Assembly: GCF_048128805.1 (NCBI RefSeq)
Contig: NC_136016.1
Location: forward strand, 12,764,676 to 12,828,675
Reading direction: 5' to 3'
DNA from: Centroberyx gerrardi
Lineage: Eukaryota > Chordata > Actinopteri > Beryciformes > Berycidae
Length of the DNA: 64,000 nt
Shown here piece after piece: positions 36,815 to 63,990 of this stretch. The notes beneath the pieces were generated by a model, which worked only from the letters and a program-made list of their open reading frames with translations, ran no database searches and was not told where the DNA came from. Each line of letters starts with the position of its first letter. The stretch's first letter is position 1. The position numbers were made by a program, and so were the translations under genes.

Positions 36815-39800
36815 TTACTGGATGCTGGCATAAAGTTTGTCGATCTGCGGCTGGAAGAGAGTTTTCAGCTCAGCCCTCTTGGCCTTGAGCGTGGGAGTTA
36901 GCAGACCGTTTTCAATGGTGAACTGCTCTGGGTGGAGGTGCACATCTTTAACCTGCATGAGGGAGGAATGGGAGGGGGGAAAAGTGCTGATGGTTATATT
37001 TGTTGTGCTGATTAGACAGACTCGCATATACAACAGATATGGTCGTTGATTTGGCAATTCATGGGGACCAGTCACCTGCTCAAAAGACTTGAGTCCTGCT
37101 TCTTTGCCCAGTTTGGTCATGTCAGAAAGAATGGCTTTCTTCATTCCCTGTGAAAGAAAGGTAATTTTAGTATCTTTGTTAGAAGCCCTCATAAAACAGG
37201 CCATCTAAAATTGTCAGTTTCTCACAAATATTGGGTGTTTTTGGCGAGTGCAGCTGAATCACATCATGTACAAATTATCTCAAGTTGAAAAACAATACAA
37301 CACTGCTGAGTGGACTTTAGCCAAATATTCAATTTGATTTGCAGATATCCTGATCCTGATGCATTTAACAGCAAGCATGCAAGACTACTCCAATTGGCAT
37401 TTCCATTATAAGCAGCATTAATGGTAATGTGTTACTGCAGCAGCAATATGTCGGCACTGGTAGAAAGTGTAAGTAAAAAAAAAAAGAAAAGCAAAACTGG
37501 ACTTGTCTGGATCCGACAGAAGCCTTACCATATTTTTGCACAGTTCCTCCAAGGAGCCTTGAAGCCCCAGTTTTTTGGCAAAGCTTGGCACGACCTCGGG
37601 GTCAGGGACCACAATGGCTACTAGGCTGGACTGCAGACATAGACAGTGGTGTGAATGACAGAGGGATTGTGTACATTTGTGTGTACACACACACACACAT
37701 TGCAAAGCACTGGATTTACCTGTAGACTGTCTCCATGCACAAACACTTGGGCCACAGGTTCGCTGCGTACATAGACATTCTCAATCTTCTCCGGTGCTAT
37801 GTACTCTCCTTGAGCCAACTTGAAAATGTTCTTCTTCCGGTCAATAATTTTCAGAACTCCACTCTAGCATAAAACATTTTCAGTCACATTGGAGAAGTTT
37901 AGACTTTTGTATTTTGTCAGGACCTTTAATATACATCACAAGTGCAATTGTGGGGAATGATAGATCTTTGCAGGCAGAAGATTGATAGAATTATGTACAT
38001 TTAGCTGGTTTCTGTTTGTCATGAAAATTATAGCATTTAGGTGCATTTTATGAAATGGAGCGCCTTTGCCTACATGACCAAATTACTGACCCAATCATCC
38101 ATTACTCCCATTGCATATCAAATATTGTATTCCCTTGTGTCACTTAAATATTGTACTGCACACAAAACAGGAGGAGACAATTGTGATTTGGCTCAGATAA
38201 AGGGGAGCGATAGCTCAAGAAAATTAGATGCATCAAAAGTCCAGAGCCTAATTCAAAACCTAATTCTGATGAGAAAGTGTGAGTGAATAGAGTCACTAAA
38301 ACCACAGCGCCTCCATTGACAAATCCCTAAAGTTCCTGCCAAAGCGAGTCAAGAAAATGCCCTCCAGGGAAATTAAGGACTCCCCAAAGCAAGACGATTA
38401 CCTCCTCTCTCTCAAACCCGTTTCCAATATCAATTATTCTCCTTACACCCCTCATTCATCCCTTTCTTTTCTTTTACCCCCAACAGCTTACTGTATATAC
38501 ACAGGTAGTGCCAACAGTACAGTGGAGGAAGTCATTGTATTTAGAGCATGACACTGTACAGCCTATATTAGGTCTTAAATTCTCTTTTGTGCCAGTCAAG
38601 TGGGGGGAAAAAATGAATGCTGCCATGTTCCAGTTAACAGTTCTTTGGTCCTTACCGGCAGCCATTTTCCAATATCCCCAGTGTGGAGCCAACCGTCTTC
38701 ATCCAAGGCCTCTGCTGTCTTCTCTGGGTCTTTCAGGTACCCCTTGAACACATTTTTACCCTTGATACAGACCTGGCAGAGACCAAGGAACAACATGATC
38801 AAATGAGACCAGTGGACCATTAACTACTTGTTCCTCAAACCTCTCAACAGTGCATATTCTTGAAGCATTTAAAAGTGCAAAAAGTAATCTAAGTCCATAT
38901 AGTTTTCTTTGATTAAGTAATCCTGGTCGCTGACCTTTGATTGACACTACTGGGAAACTAACTAGACATGACATCTTCAATATTTACTGCTGATAATCAG
39001 GTTTAGTTTCCGAGTCTGGTTCTTTGGTTTTAGTGCATTATAAAAACCAGGTGGAGTGGAATACATAGGTTTGTTCTCCTGAAATCACTATATAAGCATT
39101 AAATAAAAAAGAAACAGGAACTATGGACATGTTTCATAATTCTTGGTCAAGTTACCTGAAGCCAATGTAAATGAGGGTGAAAAAAACTTGCTATGTTGCA
39201 GTTGCCACTATGACCCCTATGCATTTGGCATTTTGCTGATGTTTGGCTGTCACCGGAGGCCTAAATCGGAGACCTAAACCATGTACTTGGGTTTACCTTG
39301 CTCTTTGAATATCACACCATTAAAGTGAACCCAAAATAGCTACGTAAGTTAGTCATTAACCTTGATGCTTATATGAGAGAAGTCCCCCCCGTTTTGTTTC
39401 CATTGACTTACCTCTCCCTCACCATTTGAGGCAAAGTAGTTCATTTCCTCAACATCCACCAACTTCACCACATTACAAGGCACAGGAACCCCAACATGGC
39501 CTATGTAAACAAATCATGAGGCAGAGGGTTGCTTTTGCTCACTATTGTCATAACTTTTGAATGTTTGATAAAACTAAAAAAACAAAAAAACAAAAAAAAA
39601 ACAGTTCAAGTTTTCAGAGCATTTCTTTTGACTAAATGAAAAGCAATAGTAAGTGCTTGTTAAAAATCTCAAATCTCTTACTGATCTTTTGCATTATTGC
39701 TGTAGATTGAAGTTTCATCTTAAATATCAATGCTTGCTTAGAATTCAAAGTTGGCTGATGTGATGTATATAGGCAGATCCCAGCCTACATGGAAGTAGGG

Positions 39801-42800
39801 GAGGCGGGACAACTGAGTTTCAACCCAGGCTTCCTCTGAACTGTAAGGCCTACATACCAGAGGTGGCGTCTCCTGGCATGGTGAAGGTGCAGCCGGCAGT
39901 GCACTCCGTTTGACCGTACGCCTCAAAGATCTAAGGGTACCAATCAAATCAGAGAGCTGAGTCAGGGCAACGTGACCGGGTTGTCACGACAACACCAAGC
40001 AGTCAATGCCAGCTGAATCTCATGTCGCAATCTCTACTCCCCAAACACAAGCACAGATACAGTTACCTTTTAAAATCTCATTTTGGGTTGAAGTGCACAT
40101 GCATCCGAGTTCGTAAACTCCCAACTCACTTTCAAAGAAGTAAAATTACACCCAGGTAATATTTCATTCTGTGACCTGGACAAAAGTTTTACTCAAGTGA
40201 AATCTCCTTTTAAGAACTATGGTTTCCTGAAATGGCATTAAAGGCCAAGTAAGTATAAAATTTAATGACTTCATAAAATGTCTCATGATTTGCATAAATA
40301 CACCAACACATTTCTAGGCTGAATGACCCCCCTGGATTAATACAACTTTGTGAAGACAAGATATACAACGACGGAGGATAACCGTTTCAGTACCTGGCAA
40401 CCCAGAGAAGCCCTGAGGAAGTTGAGAACAGGGGGAGATATGGGTGCTGCTCCCGTCACCATGACCCGCACACGACCCCCCAGAGACTCCTAGAGACAAG
40501 ACAGGTTAAAGCACATCCATTTAATGACTCTCTTTCTGCATGACATTATCCTCATTACTTCAGAGAGGAGCAGTACCTGGACTTTGTGGAAAATGAGCTT
40601 GTCCCATATGCTGTTGTTCCTGATGATGCCCTCCCTCACTTCAGCATGTTTCCTCTCCACAGCAAAGTTCAGCAGCCATTTCTTGAAAGGCGTCTTGGCT
40701 CCACTCTGAACCTACATTGACACAATCTGATGTTTCTAAAAAGGGAATTTGGGGAATTCAAGGGACTGGAACTTTGGGGTTGATATTGAGGCAGTGTTTC
40801 GCCATCACTGGCCACTAACTTTGTCGTAGACACGGTTGAGAAGTCGAGGCACCACTGGGAAGATGGTGGGCTGTAGGGTTTTCATGTCATCTGGCAGAAG
40901 TCTGATGTCGCCCTGGAAGAATCCCACCTTTGCCCCAGCACCATACATCACTGTCTGCAAGAAAAAACACACAAAACCACATTTTGGAAAATCAGCATTC
41001 AATAGGAAATCTTCATAAAAAAAGATTGCCATAAATGGGCAGCTACATTGAATTATACAAAGATTGTAAACAATACAAGACAAATAAAAATGTCAAGTAA
41101 TTCTGTGGCCCAGAGGATCTGCTGCTCGGCTTTGCAAAAGGTGCAACAGCATTAGATATATATATAAAAATGGTTCATGGTCAATGGTTTTTGTCCCTTA
41201 CCTGTACAACTCTCTCAAACATGTGTGCTAAAGGCAGGAATGAAATGCTGACATCCTTGGGATTTGGAGCAAAAGATGTCTGTGGGAAGCAAGGAGTCTG
41301 TTAGCAAAAGGCCCATTTACAAAAAAAATACACACTCAGTTATTTTAAAGGCATCCTGACCTACTGCATGCACAGATACTGTAAATGCCTGCGGTTACTC
41401 AACCCATTTTACAAAATTATCCACTAAGCTCCTGGTAAGAGATATCTGTCAAGTATGGCTTTAGTATAATTATTGTATATTTAAGACTAATCCCCATTTT
41501 CCCCACATCAGGCATTTAGAATGACAAAAGGACTCAGATGTAATGGTACCATCGGCACTATGCATACCTCAAAGCTTTTGATCACACCTGCAGCATCAGA
41601 GACCACATTCTCATGGGTCAACATCGCTCCCTTGGGGTTTCCTGAGAGAGGGAAAAAAAAAAAAAAAAGATATTAGGGATGAACTTACTCAGCCAAAATA
41701 CACAGTGTGATGTATTTGTAGGCATATGCAGGCACAGAAACAGATAAAGAAAAAAAACAAAAACCTGAACAACTTTGACAAATGCGACAGCCTTTCAGAG
41801 CATTAAAAAACATGTGAGATAAATCCAAAGAAAAGGCAAACTGATCACCTGTAGTGCCACTGGTGAAGCATATGATACTGAGGTCCTCTGGCTTTGGTGG
41901 CTGATGGAGAATATGGAATAAACACAACAACAGAATGGTGCTTAAATGCAGCTAAGCAAATCTGATAACATTTGAATGAGATCATGCAAATACAGTAGAA
42001 ACAAAACTTACAATAGGCTTTTGTAGATTGTTTTTCCCCAGAGTCTGAAAAACATGTTTTTGCATTTAGCAATAGTATGAGTTGGAAATCAAGATTTAAG
42101 ACACTAGTATTGGAATGAAGGCAGTATAAGACTAAGAAACTGCACACAGGCCAATAACTTAAACAGTTGTCACTTAATTGCGTTCCGTTGCATTACCTCC
42201 ACATCCTGCAGGGACAAGATGTCCACCCCACACTTGGCTCCTCGCTCGACCAGCTCAGAGTCAAAAGGGTCCATAATGACAATGGTCTTCAGCACTGGAG
42301 TTTGCCCTTCCTCTCTGTTCTGCAGCAGTGTCTCCGCTCTGTTTTGCTTGTCACAAAGCACTGTGGAGATCTCAGCTGCAAGCATATAAAGAACATTTGC
42401 TGTATTATCGGTAAAATAAACAGTGCAGAATAATTTGACGCTGGTGCTGTTGATATTATAAATGAGGCAACCCTTTGCACTAGTTGAACTTTTGAACCAT
42501 ATTTGCCACCACTCAATTTATGGTTGCAGGTTCTTGAAGATGCATAATTGAGGATAAGGCAGGTCCTGATTTATAACCCAAGACAAGCAGTACTGATCGT
42601 GATAGCAGACCTCCTGTAATGGTCATGGCCTTGTGACATCAGTTGTTCAGTGGTGATTAGATAAAAGAAAAATGAAGCACAGAATGGAGGAGAGGAAGAA
42701 GAGTGAAAAGAGATTAGAGCAGGCTCGACATAGATCCCTGTGGAACGCCAGGAATTACTGGACTTAGACCCGGCCTTGTAATTAACAGCATTAATAAGGT

Positions 42801-44595
42801 GCAGATAGTTAAAGAGCAGAGAGGCTCCAATTACCACGGTCGATAATGAACACAAGAGCCTCAGGACCCAGGGTGTCGTACAGGGGAACTGCTACCATGG
42901 AGTAGGTGTAGCAGGCCAGTTCACCAATAATCCACTGTGAAAGACCAATGAAAAAGTAAGACAGCATCAGTAATTTGGCCCTTGCGAGTTATTTAATCCA
43001 GACTAAAAATGACTTCAGAAAGGTGTAAATGGTAAACTGACATCTATATTCCACAATCAAGATCATCAGCTTGCTTCTCTGAAGAGCACCTCTACTTTGG
43101 GGCTCCCTGGAAGCGCCCCACCCCTGTCTATCTATCCATCCCCCTTCATCCTCTCGCTGCCCCCTTAGCAATGTCTGTACTTACCTCAGGTCTATTCTGT
43201 GCAAAGATACCAATGAAGGTTTCCGGGTTAGGCTTCAAACCCCTATGAAGAAGGCCTGACCCCAGGTGCTCCGCCCTGCCAGACACCTTCATGGAGAGGG
43301 ATTAGGGCAAAGGTCAACTGGAATTCAAAATCCACCAGCCATGTTGATATAGTGTTCACTTATGTGTGTGTGTATTCTGTACTGTATTGTACCTGTTTAT
43401 ACTTCAGCCACTGGTACGGCTTTCCTGGTTTTCTATAGCCCAAGCATGGTCCATTACCTGCAAATGAAAAATGGAGCCGTAGGGTTAGAACTGATGTTAT
43501 GTACAATGGAGTCATTATTAAAACTATTAATATTAAAGTTCCGCAGCAACACATTTTGATGTTTCAGCTAACCACTTACTGGTCATTCGATATTGATGAA
43601 AATGCCCTTATCTTAAAGCCGTCTGTACCACAACCTCATAGTCAAGGTATCAGTTCGGGTTAGAAGAGATAATAGTACAGAGTCAAAACATTTAAATTCT
43701 TTGAACTCAAACTCGTACACTATTGATCTGTGTTATTTATGCTTGCTGTCCACATCTGACCTAAATGCAGTTGTAGTTCAGTCACTAATGCCCCTTCCAG
43801 TTTTCATACCAGAGTATGATTGAGAAGTTGGCTCCAGCATCCTGATCACATTTGCTGGCAATGCTAGTGCAGTGAAGCCTTTATCCTCAACTCCCTATAC
43901 ATGTTCTTCTAAACAGTTCTTTACTTATTCTTATTATGGCCACGGAAGACTTGGAATGGCTTGCATGGGACAGTAAATGGCACTAGCATAGCAGACAAAT
44001 GCTAACAGGAGGCTGGTGACATAAAGGCCCACCCTGTGACAGTCATGTATGAGAGTGAGTGAAAGGAATTTTGATCACCTGAAACTCTCAGGCCCCTCTG
44101 GAAAACCTCATAGATGGTCCTGGCGTCATTATAGTAATAGGACATCAGGTTGTTGTTATCTTCTAGCAAAGCACTCTTCCTTGCTCCATCCTAAACACGA
44201 CAAGTAAAAGCATTCTGAAAATGAACATCAATCTTGCACTTCACTGATGAACTGTTCAATATATTATGTTGTTCAATTTCAGTGTCTACCACCCTACATG
44301 TGTTCACCAACAATTCCTGTATGGCATTTATCTGTATAGAATGCATGCATGGTCTCTGTAACAAACAAGATTTGTGCGTGCATCTGTTTGTGCTCTTTTT
44401 TCCATTTTCATAAGAAACAGGCAGCTTATCGCTCCTTACCTTGATACCCAGACTTTGGCGGTGGAGGTCAGCAGGGGAACGGAGGGGACTGGGCCTGGTG
44501 TTGAGGTAAAACAAGGTAGCGGCTGCCAGGGCAAACAGGGAGACAATAGCCGGGTAGGGAAGAGGGGAGAACAACAACTGGAAAAGAAACTCCAT
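36815..44595 (-). CDS. acsl5: Long-chain acyl-CoA synthetase 5 (20 coding exons)
   Basis: Activates long-chain fatty acids to acyl-CoA with ATP and CoA, at ER or mitochondrial membranes. Exons (minus): 44595-44440, 44190-44079, 43457-43393, 43286-43185, 42934-42835, 42375-42197, 42044-42012, 41900-41849, 41641-41568, 41279-41202, 40954-40820, 40711-40577, 40489-40394, 39930-39858, 39500-39412, 38772-38656, 37863-37720, 37630-37529, 37147-37076, 36952-36815. All junctions are GT-AG and keep frame. The 683 aa equal the length I recall for the human ACSL5 683-residue form, and the N-terminus (FSPLPYPA, then a hydrophobic stretch to about residue 30) resembles ACSL5 rather than ACSL1/6. Visible motifs: AMP-binding TSGTTGNPKG (262-271), YGQTE (444-448), GWLHTGDIG (exon 16), and [14 protein letters not shown] with APEKIE (exon 17). 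The TSGTTG-N-PKG residue is Asp in the human ACSL5 I recall, but Asn is common in ACSL1. No frameshift or stop was seen. Confidence 0.95.
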
Positions 44596-45541
44596 GCTGC
44601 AAAGTCTGCTGGGAGGAAGACAAAAGTGGCGATGTATTCAGATTTAGAAAACGTTCACACAAGACAGTTATTTGACATGGGCTCAGAGATCACAACGGTA
44701 ATCTTTGGTCCAAAAGGATGCCAGTATTTAAAAGATGCAGTCCTTCTATGCAAATGTAAGTTTCTTAAGACCAACTCTGTGTCCACAGCTTGGTGAGGTC
44801 AAAGTCAACACGGGTTGTGCAACAATCACTCTTAGTCATGACTCAAGACAGACTCTACCCTGTAAAACCTGAGAATATCAACATTACAGGGCTTACGGTG
44901 ATGGAAAGTTTATCACAATAGTTTACCATTTACACAGGCAATCAGTGTAAAAGTGGATCAGTGGATACTCATGATAGGGCATATCTGAAGGAGCTACTAT
45001 GACCAGTTTCTGTTTTTTCCTTTTAATGAACGCAATCCTGAAGTTTGTCTTGACCCTCCAGACACCTCACTATAATAGTGAACCACACTGATGAGGTCAA
45101 GGTCAGCCATAGTTCAAAGTCAGAACAAATAGTACAAGAGAATCTTACTGGGTACAACCAGGTTTTAAGTAGCATTTGTATTGCCATGAACGGCATCTCT
45201 AATTAACATGCAAAATCTTGGAAAGGCTTGAGATTCACCTGTTGTTCATAAATGATCTGAGAGAGTAACATCAATTTGCATCCAGAGGTAAAACAGTATA
45301 GACTGTTGGACTGTGGACAGTATAGATATTTTGGTTGACAGGTGACACTCATCTGAAAAAAACCCATTATTAGTTTTTAAATGCACCTCTAATAGTCCAT
45401 TACATAGGCCCCTTGGCAGTGTTTCTGCCAGAAGATTAGGCTGACCAGTGTCATCAGTTATAAAGTGAACAAACGCATCTCAGTCATAAAACACAGTGAG
45501 TGATGCCACACCACAGCAAATAGTCACTCTAGCTGCCCTAC

Positions 45542-45685
45542 CTGCTGCTTGCCAGCTGTTTGCCAGATCTCACACTGGTCCTGTCAGATGTCCCACTCTG
45601 CTCCCTGAGAGTCTCTTAGTGACAGGCGAGTGTGTGTGTGGCCTGTGTGCACAGCAGATCCTCTTCCCCTGCTCTGCAGGCTGAT
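45542..45685 (-). promoter_or_regulatory. Candidate acsl5 5' UTR exon and promoter
   Basis: The acsl5 start codon lies just inside an exon that begins at a good minus-strand acceptor (pyrimidine-rich TCTTCCTCCCAG, 12 to 17 nt upstream of the ATG), so an upstream noncoding exon is expected. One candidate ends at 45542 with the donor CAG|GTAGGG and has a TATA-like TTTTATGAG near 45703-45712, placing a start site around 45680. A second candidate donor, CCAG|GTAACC, lies near 47020. The two could be alternative first exons. Only splice-site and TATA-like strings support this. Confidence 0.3.
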
Positions 45686-48122
45686 ACAAGGAGAATGAAG
45701 AACTCATAAAACAGACTGACAGAGTAAAGGGAACCTTTGAACCTTGGCCACCATCACTTCCACTGATAAAAGAGCATGAGCACAGACATCCGAACGGCCC
45801 AGGCCCTTTGCAACAATATAAAAAGTGTCTTGTGCAATTGATCAAGGCTTAAGCATGATTTTTTTCACTTCATAACCTCTGCCAACCAATAAGGGATAAT
45901 GACAAACATGCATGTTTTACCTAATGAACAAGTGGATTTATGTGCATTTATGATGTAAATGCAGCAAATAGCAAATGTAAAAGGTGAGAACTATATACAC
46001 AACATATCTACCACTGCAAATAAATACCCACTAGTTTCATTAATATCAGTTCAAATAGTACCAAAAGATAGTGAAAGTCTTAGTGAAAACATGCTTTATC
46101 TAAGACAATGTCAGAGGTTGACCAAGATGCGAGTTTGGTTGCTGGGTGAAAGGTAAACATTCTTATCTCCTTCCTATCATGTTCAAAGTCCTTATATTTT
46201 AAATATGCATAAACACAAAACATCAAAACTCACAAAATTCTCAGGGAAAACAAAAAGATATCCTGTTTACATACGAAAGTAACCATTAGCCACAAGTTTA
46301 AGCTCCATCCTGCCAATTTAAGAACTGTCATACACCCCCCTTGTACTTCCAAGTTGATCCGTATGGTTTTCTTCAAATGTTGTACTATGGGTATTCACTT
46401 AAATTGCAATTTTAGTGTAAGTGTACTGGGTCAGGAGTCAGGAGAGATCATTTCCCCTTTGTAGGTTCCACAATAAAACAGGTAAATCAAATAAATGAAA
46501 CAATGATTTCTTGACAAATTTTTCTTGACAAGTTTGAACATTCATTGATTAATTTAAAAGAAAAACACGACCTGTCCCATAGTCTTTTAGCTTGAATATG
46601 ATATCAAAAGATCACAATATCTAGCAACTGACAAAAGGTTAGACTACTTGAAATATCCTGTGGTGTGGCACTTGTGTTTAGGTCAGAAAGGGGTTATCAG
46701 CATGTGTAGGAGTAGTAGATTATGGTAGGCCTGTTTGTGTACTGTTACTTGATGCTAAGGCTAAACTCAGAAAGTTACAGCCTTCACACATAGAACTATA
46801 GACGTCGACGTTTGTGTACTTTCACAGACTTCAGAGTGTAACTGAAACATTTCCACTCCAAGCCATATGTATTGACTTCCCAACTATAAATGCAATGGCT
46901 GTTTTCAGAAAAAAAAACTTCCAAACAACTTATAGCATGGTTCTTTGTCTGAATGCTTCACTTATGTTGGACAGTGAGATGAATGGAAAGGCTTTCTAAA
47001 AGAGCTTCCAAAGGTTACCTGGTGGGATTAGCAGAGGTTGTTAGTGGCCTGGATGAGTAGGGATCCCCAGGGAAAAAACAGCTGAGGCCAGCATCACTGC
47101 TAATGTGTGAGCTGCCCACCTGTGGTCATTAGCACGTTCAACTGCACACAGGTGTGACAGGTTCGACACCACAGCTCCACCTGCCTCATCTGCTTTTCAC
47201 AGCCTTACACCAGCAGAGAACCTCTCAGGGGATCAGCAACACAGTTTTCTTGAGGTTTCTTGCAGTATTGACTTTATTCTATTTCATTTTCCAGCTCTAA
47301 TTACAACCTATCTCATGAAAAAATGCTGGTCTGAAAATAAAATTGTCTCCAAACCCCTTAGCTGTATGTGTGTGTGTTTGCATGCATGGGAAGTGTGTCC
47401 CTGTTAGAGATAAAAGATAAAGGAAAGACATTATGTTGAACTTTGACATTGGATTTATGAATGTGAGCAATAGGCAAAGGCAGACTGGAGGTGATACCTT
47501 TGGAATTTACTGATCTATGGTTGATAAAATCATAGCCTCAGGAACACACCTCACTAAATTAAGCTCCATGATATCAGACAGGCTATTACAATGATAGATC
47601 ATTGTGGAGTAAAAGTCACCTTTAAATCAAAGATCCACTCTAAAACAGAAATTTCCATTATATTCTTGATCTTAGACAGTTCAATCATTTTTTTTTATGA
47701 ATATGAACAAAAGTTCTACACAGTGATCATACACATTCGAAATTATATAAATCACACTTTTTACTACATGCACTTCATGCAAGAATGAATTTAGCCTACT
47801 GCTGCACTATTTTTTATGCCTAAATGTCATCTCCCTGCTATCAGATGGCTTGGAAGATGCATGATGGATTCCATGATGGATTGATGCATGGGGACTTTTA
47901 CGATGGCTGCCACCATGGTACAAGAACATAGGCCTGATGCAGCAAACCCACTCTAATGAGCAAATGCACAACAGAAAAGGAAAGAACAATTAACCAAGCC
48001 AAACGCTCTACCTTGCTGAATGATGCTCTAAATGCCTGTCCGTCCCGCCCACTTTCTTTCAGATATTCCCATATTCCCTTCCCTAACCCTTTAAAAAGGT
48101 CCAGCATCACCAGGGGAGCTGG

Positions 48123-48130
48123 GTATTTAA
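48123..48130 (+). promoter_or_regulatory. TATA-like box upstream of gucy2g
   Basis: A TATTTAA string lies about 55 nt before the gucy2g start codon in otherwise mixed sequence. The distance would give a 5' UTR of about 25-30 nt. No other core promoter element was recognised, so this is a candidate only. Confidence 0.35.
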
Positions 48131-48181
48131 TCCTGTGACATGAGAGCAAATCGTATCTTTCCCTACTAGTAGGACGAGACG

Positions 48182-59288
<11,107 letters not shown>

Positions 59289-59514
59289 AGCTCCAGTGGA
59301 CACTCTCACCATATTTTGGATATTTCCTGATTGTCAGACAGGAAATACCAGGAAAGGACAACTCCATATGTCTCACAAAATGTTGTGCAAGTGTTTGTTT
59401 CCTCGAGCTGTGAAGAGGAGAATTGCAGACAAAATCAGCATAGGCATTACAGGAGGACATTAATGTCATGAGATGTCACTGGAGCCTGGGACCTAGAGTA
59501 CGTCACTTGTGTTT

Positions 59515-59770
59515 TTAGCGTGTACAAAGGTTCTTCAAGGGTTCTTTGGTTAGGGTCGTGGTTCTATGTAGACCAAAGAGCCCTCTGATTTGTTACAATT
59601 TAAAAAAAATAAAAGGCAAATCAGAATAAAGAACCCAGTGTGGTTCTGAAAAAGTTATTTTGCTGCTGGTTTGGAGTATTCCATGCATTCTTAAAAAGTT
59701 CTATATTCTGCTGTGGTACATGTCTAAATAATAATTTTGTGGTACTATTTAGAACCCTTTTTGTCAAGGG
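59515..59770. repeat. Interspersed repeat with AAAGGTTCTTCAAGGGTTC-type end
   Basis: The block opens with a run of AGGTTCTT/GGGTTCTTTGG motifs and closes with the opposite-sense TTTAGAACCC. Similar 'aagaacctttggttc' elements are, from memory, common in teleost genomes. The class is uncertain; it may be a non-autonomous DNA transposon. It overlaps the 3' UTR of gucy2g. Confidence 0.4.
59607..59630 (+). terminator. Likely gucy2g polyadenylation signals
   Basis: Two AATAAA hexamers (near 59607 and 59625) lie about 320-340 nt after the gucy2g stop codon. They sit inside a stretch that resembles a fish interspersed repeat, so the repeat may have supplied the 3' end of the transcript. This is a positional inference. 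Confidence 0.4.
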
Positions 59771-60668
59771 TGTACTCGCTTAATAGGATAAACACTGGCA
59801 TTTTTGAGCTTTCTTATTGCACATGTTGCACCCCTGATACTGTCTTTTGTGATCATACCCCTCATTCAGCTGGGCACAATCTAGCAAATTGAAAACAGGC
59901 CGAGGACTCCACTGACCCCAATATAATGGCTGTTGAGAACTTTAGTAATTTAATTTTTTATTTTGGCACAACTGTTTGTCAGTGAGCAGACTACACACTC
60001 TTTTCATATTTTAAAGCAAAACCAACAAAATAAAATAACAAAACAAAATAATTCTGTGACTTTGATGGATTTATAATAATGATGTACATTTTATCTGTTT
60101 TCATTATTTCTTGAAGTGCATCTGTAGTGCAAACTTAAACTTGGGAGTCATCAGCACTTCTGCTTCAGTCTCCCAGTACGGCTTGTGGGGTGAAGAAAGC
60201 ATATGGCTTTTAAAATAGAGAATAGTTATTGTTTTTTTAACTGAGATTCAGAAATGCTGTATGCAATCATAATCATTATCAATATATTATAATCAATATA
60301 TAAACATTATCTTTATTGTTATACTGTCTGTATATTCAGTAATATCTTTGTCCTATAAGAAAAGCAGAATAGCAAGTATGTTGTATTGTTGATTTATTTA
60401 GCAACACTGTTAACATTGCCTTAACATTTCTGAAAAACTGCATAAATCAAAATAATAGGGACGATTTTCAATAAATCTTTATCAAAGTAATAATGTATAT
60501 AACATTAACAAGATTATCCACGTACATTACCCACGCACAAACAGAACACCGAACTTCAATAAATGTGCTAATTACAAATAATATTTGTGATTTATGAAAT
60601 AATTGACACAGTATGGGTGTGGAGAAGGAATGTATTCATAGGCTCCCTGAGTCCTGGGTGACACTCCC

Positions 60669-60671
<3 letters not shown>

Positions 60672-60711
<40 letters not shown>
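60672..60711. repeat. (GT)n microsatellite downstream of tectb
   Basis: Pure GT tract of about 40 bases, about 100 bases past the tectb stop on the minus strand, so probably within its 3' UTR as (CA)n. Confidence 0.9.
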
Positions 60712-60712
<1 letters not shown>

Positions 60713-60807
60713 CAGTCACATACATATTTGTACTTGCTCAACATGTCACTTTCTATATATACAATGAATGATGTATGAATGAGATGGGATGAAAATGTGT
60801 TTCTTTA

Positions 60808-63787
<2,980 letters not shown>

Positions 63788-63887
63788 TATTTAATTCTGC
63801 AGAGAGATTTCAGAATTGCGCCTTAGCAATGTAAGAATCTTTAAGGAGTGTAGAAATTGTTGCAAATCTGTCATAAAAAAGACTTAC

Positions 63888-63990
63888 CAGTGGGGAAAAC
63901 AACTTTGACTAGTTTGGTGTCAGAGAATCTGCATGGCTCTTCAACAGCTTACTGGCACTAGTGACTCTACAACTAACACCTTGACAACTT
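63888..63990 (-). promoter_or_regulatory. Candidate noncoding first exon of tectb
   Basis: Nine nucleotides before the tectb ATG lies an acceptor (TCTCTCTGCAG). Further upstream at 63887/63888 a donor CCACTG|GTAAGTC opens the intron. The two sites define a small noncoding 5' exon whose far end is not visible, and the promoter may extend past the window edge. Confidence 0.5.

Larger units (their letters stand above)
44596..48181. other. Divergent intergenic spacer between acsl5 and gucy2g
   Basis: These 3.6 kb separate the start codons of two divergently transcribed genes. Apart from the candidate acsl5 5' exons near 45.6 and 47.0 kb and a TATA-like box next to gucy2g, I see no coding potential. 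The open frames here are short and lack splice or codon support. Promoter elements of both genes should lie in this spacer. Confidence 0.6.
59289..60807. other. Convergent spacer between gucy2g and tectb 3' ends
   Basis: Holds the gucy2g 3' UTR, a repeat-like block (about 59515-59770), AT-rich sequence and a (GT)n microsatellite at about 60672-60711 near the tectb stop. No further coding exon is visible. Confidence 0.6.
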
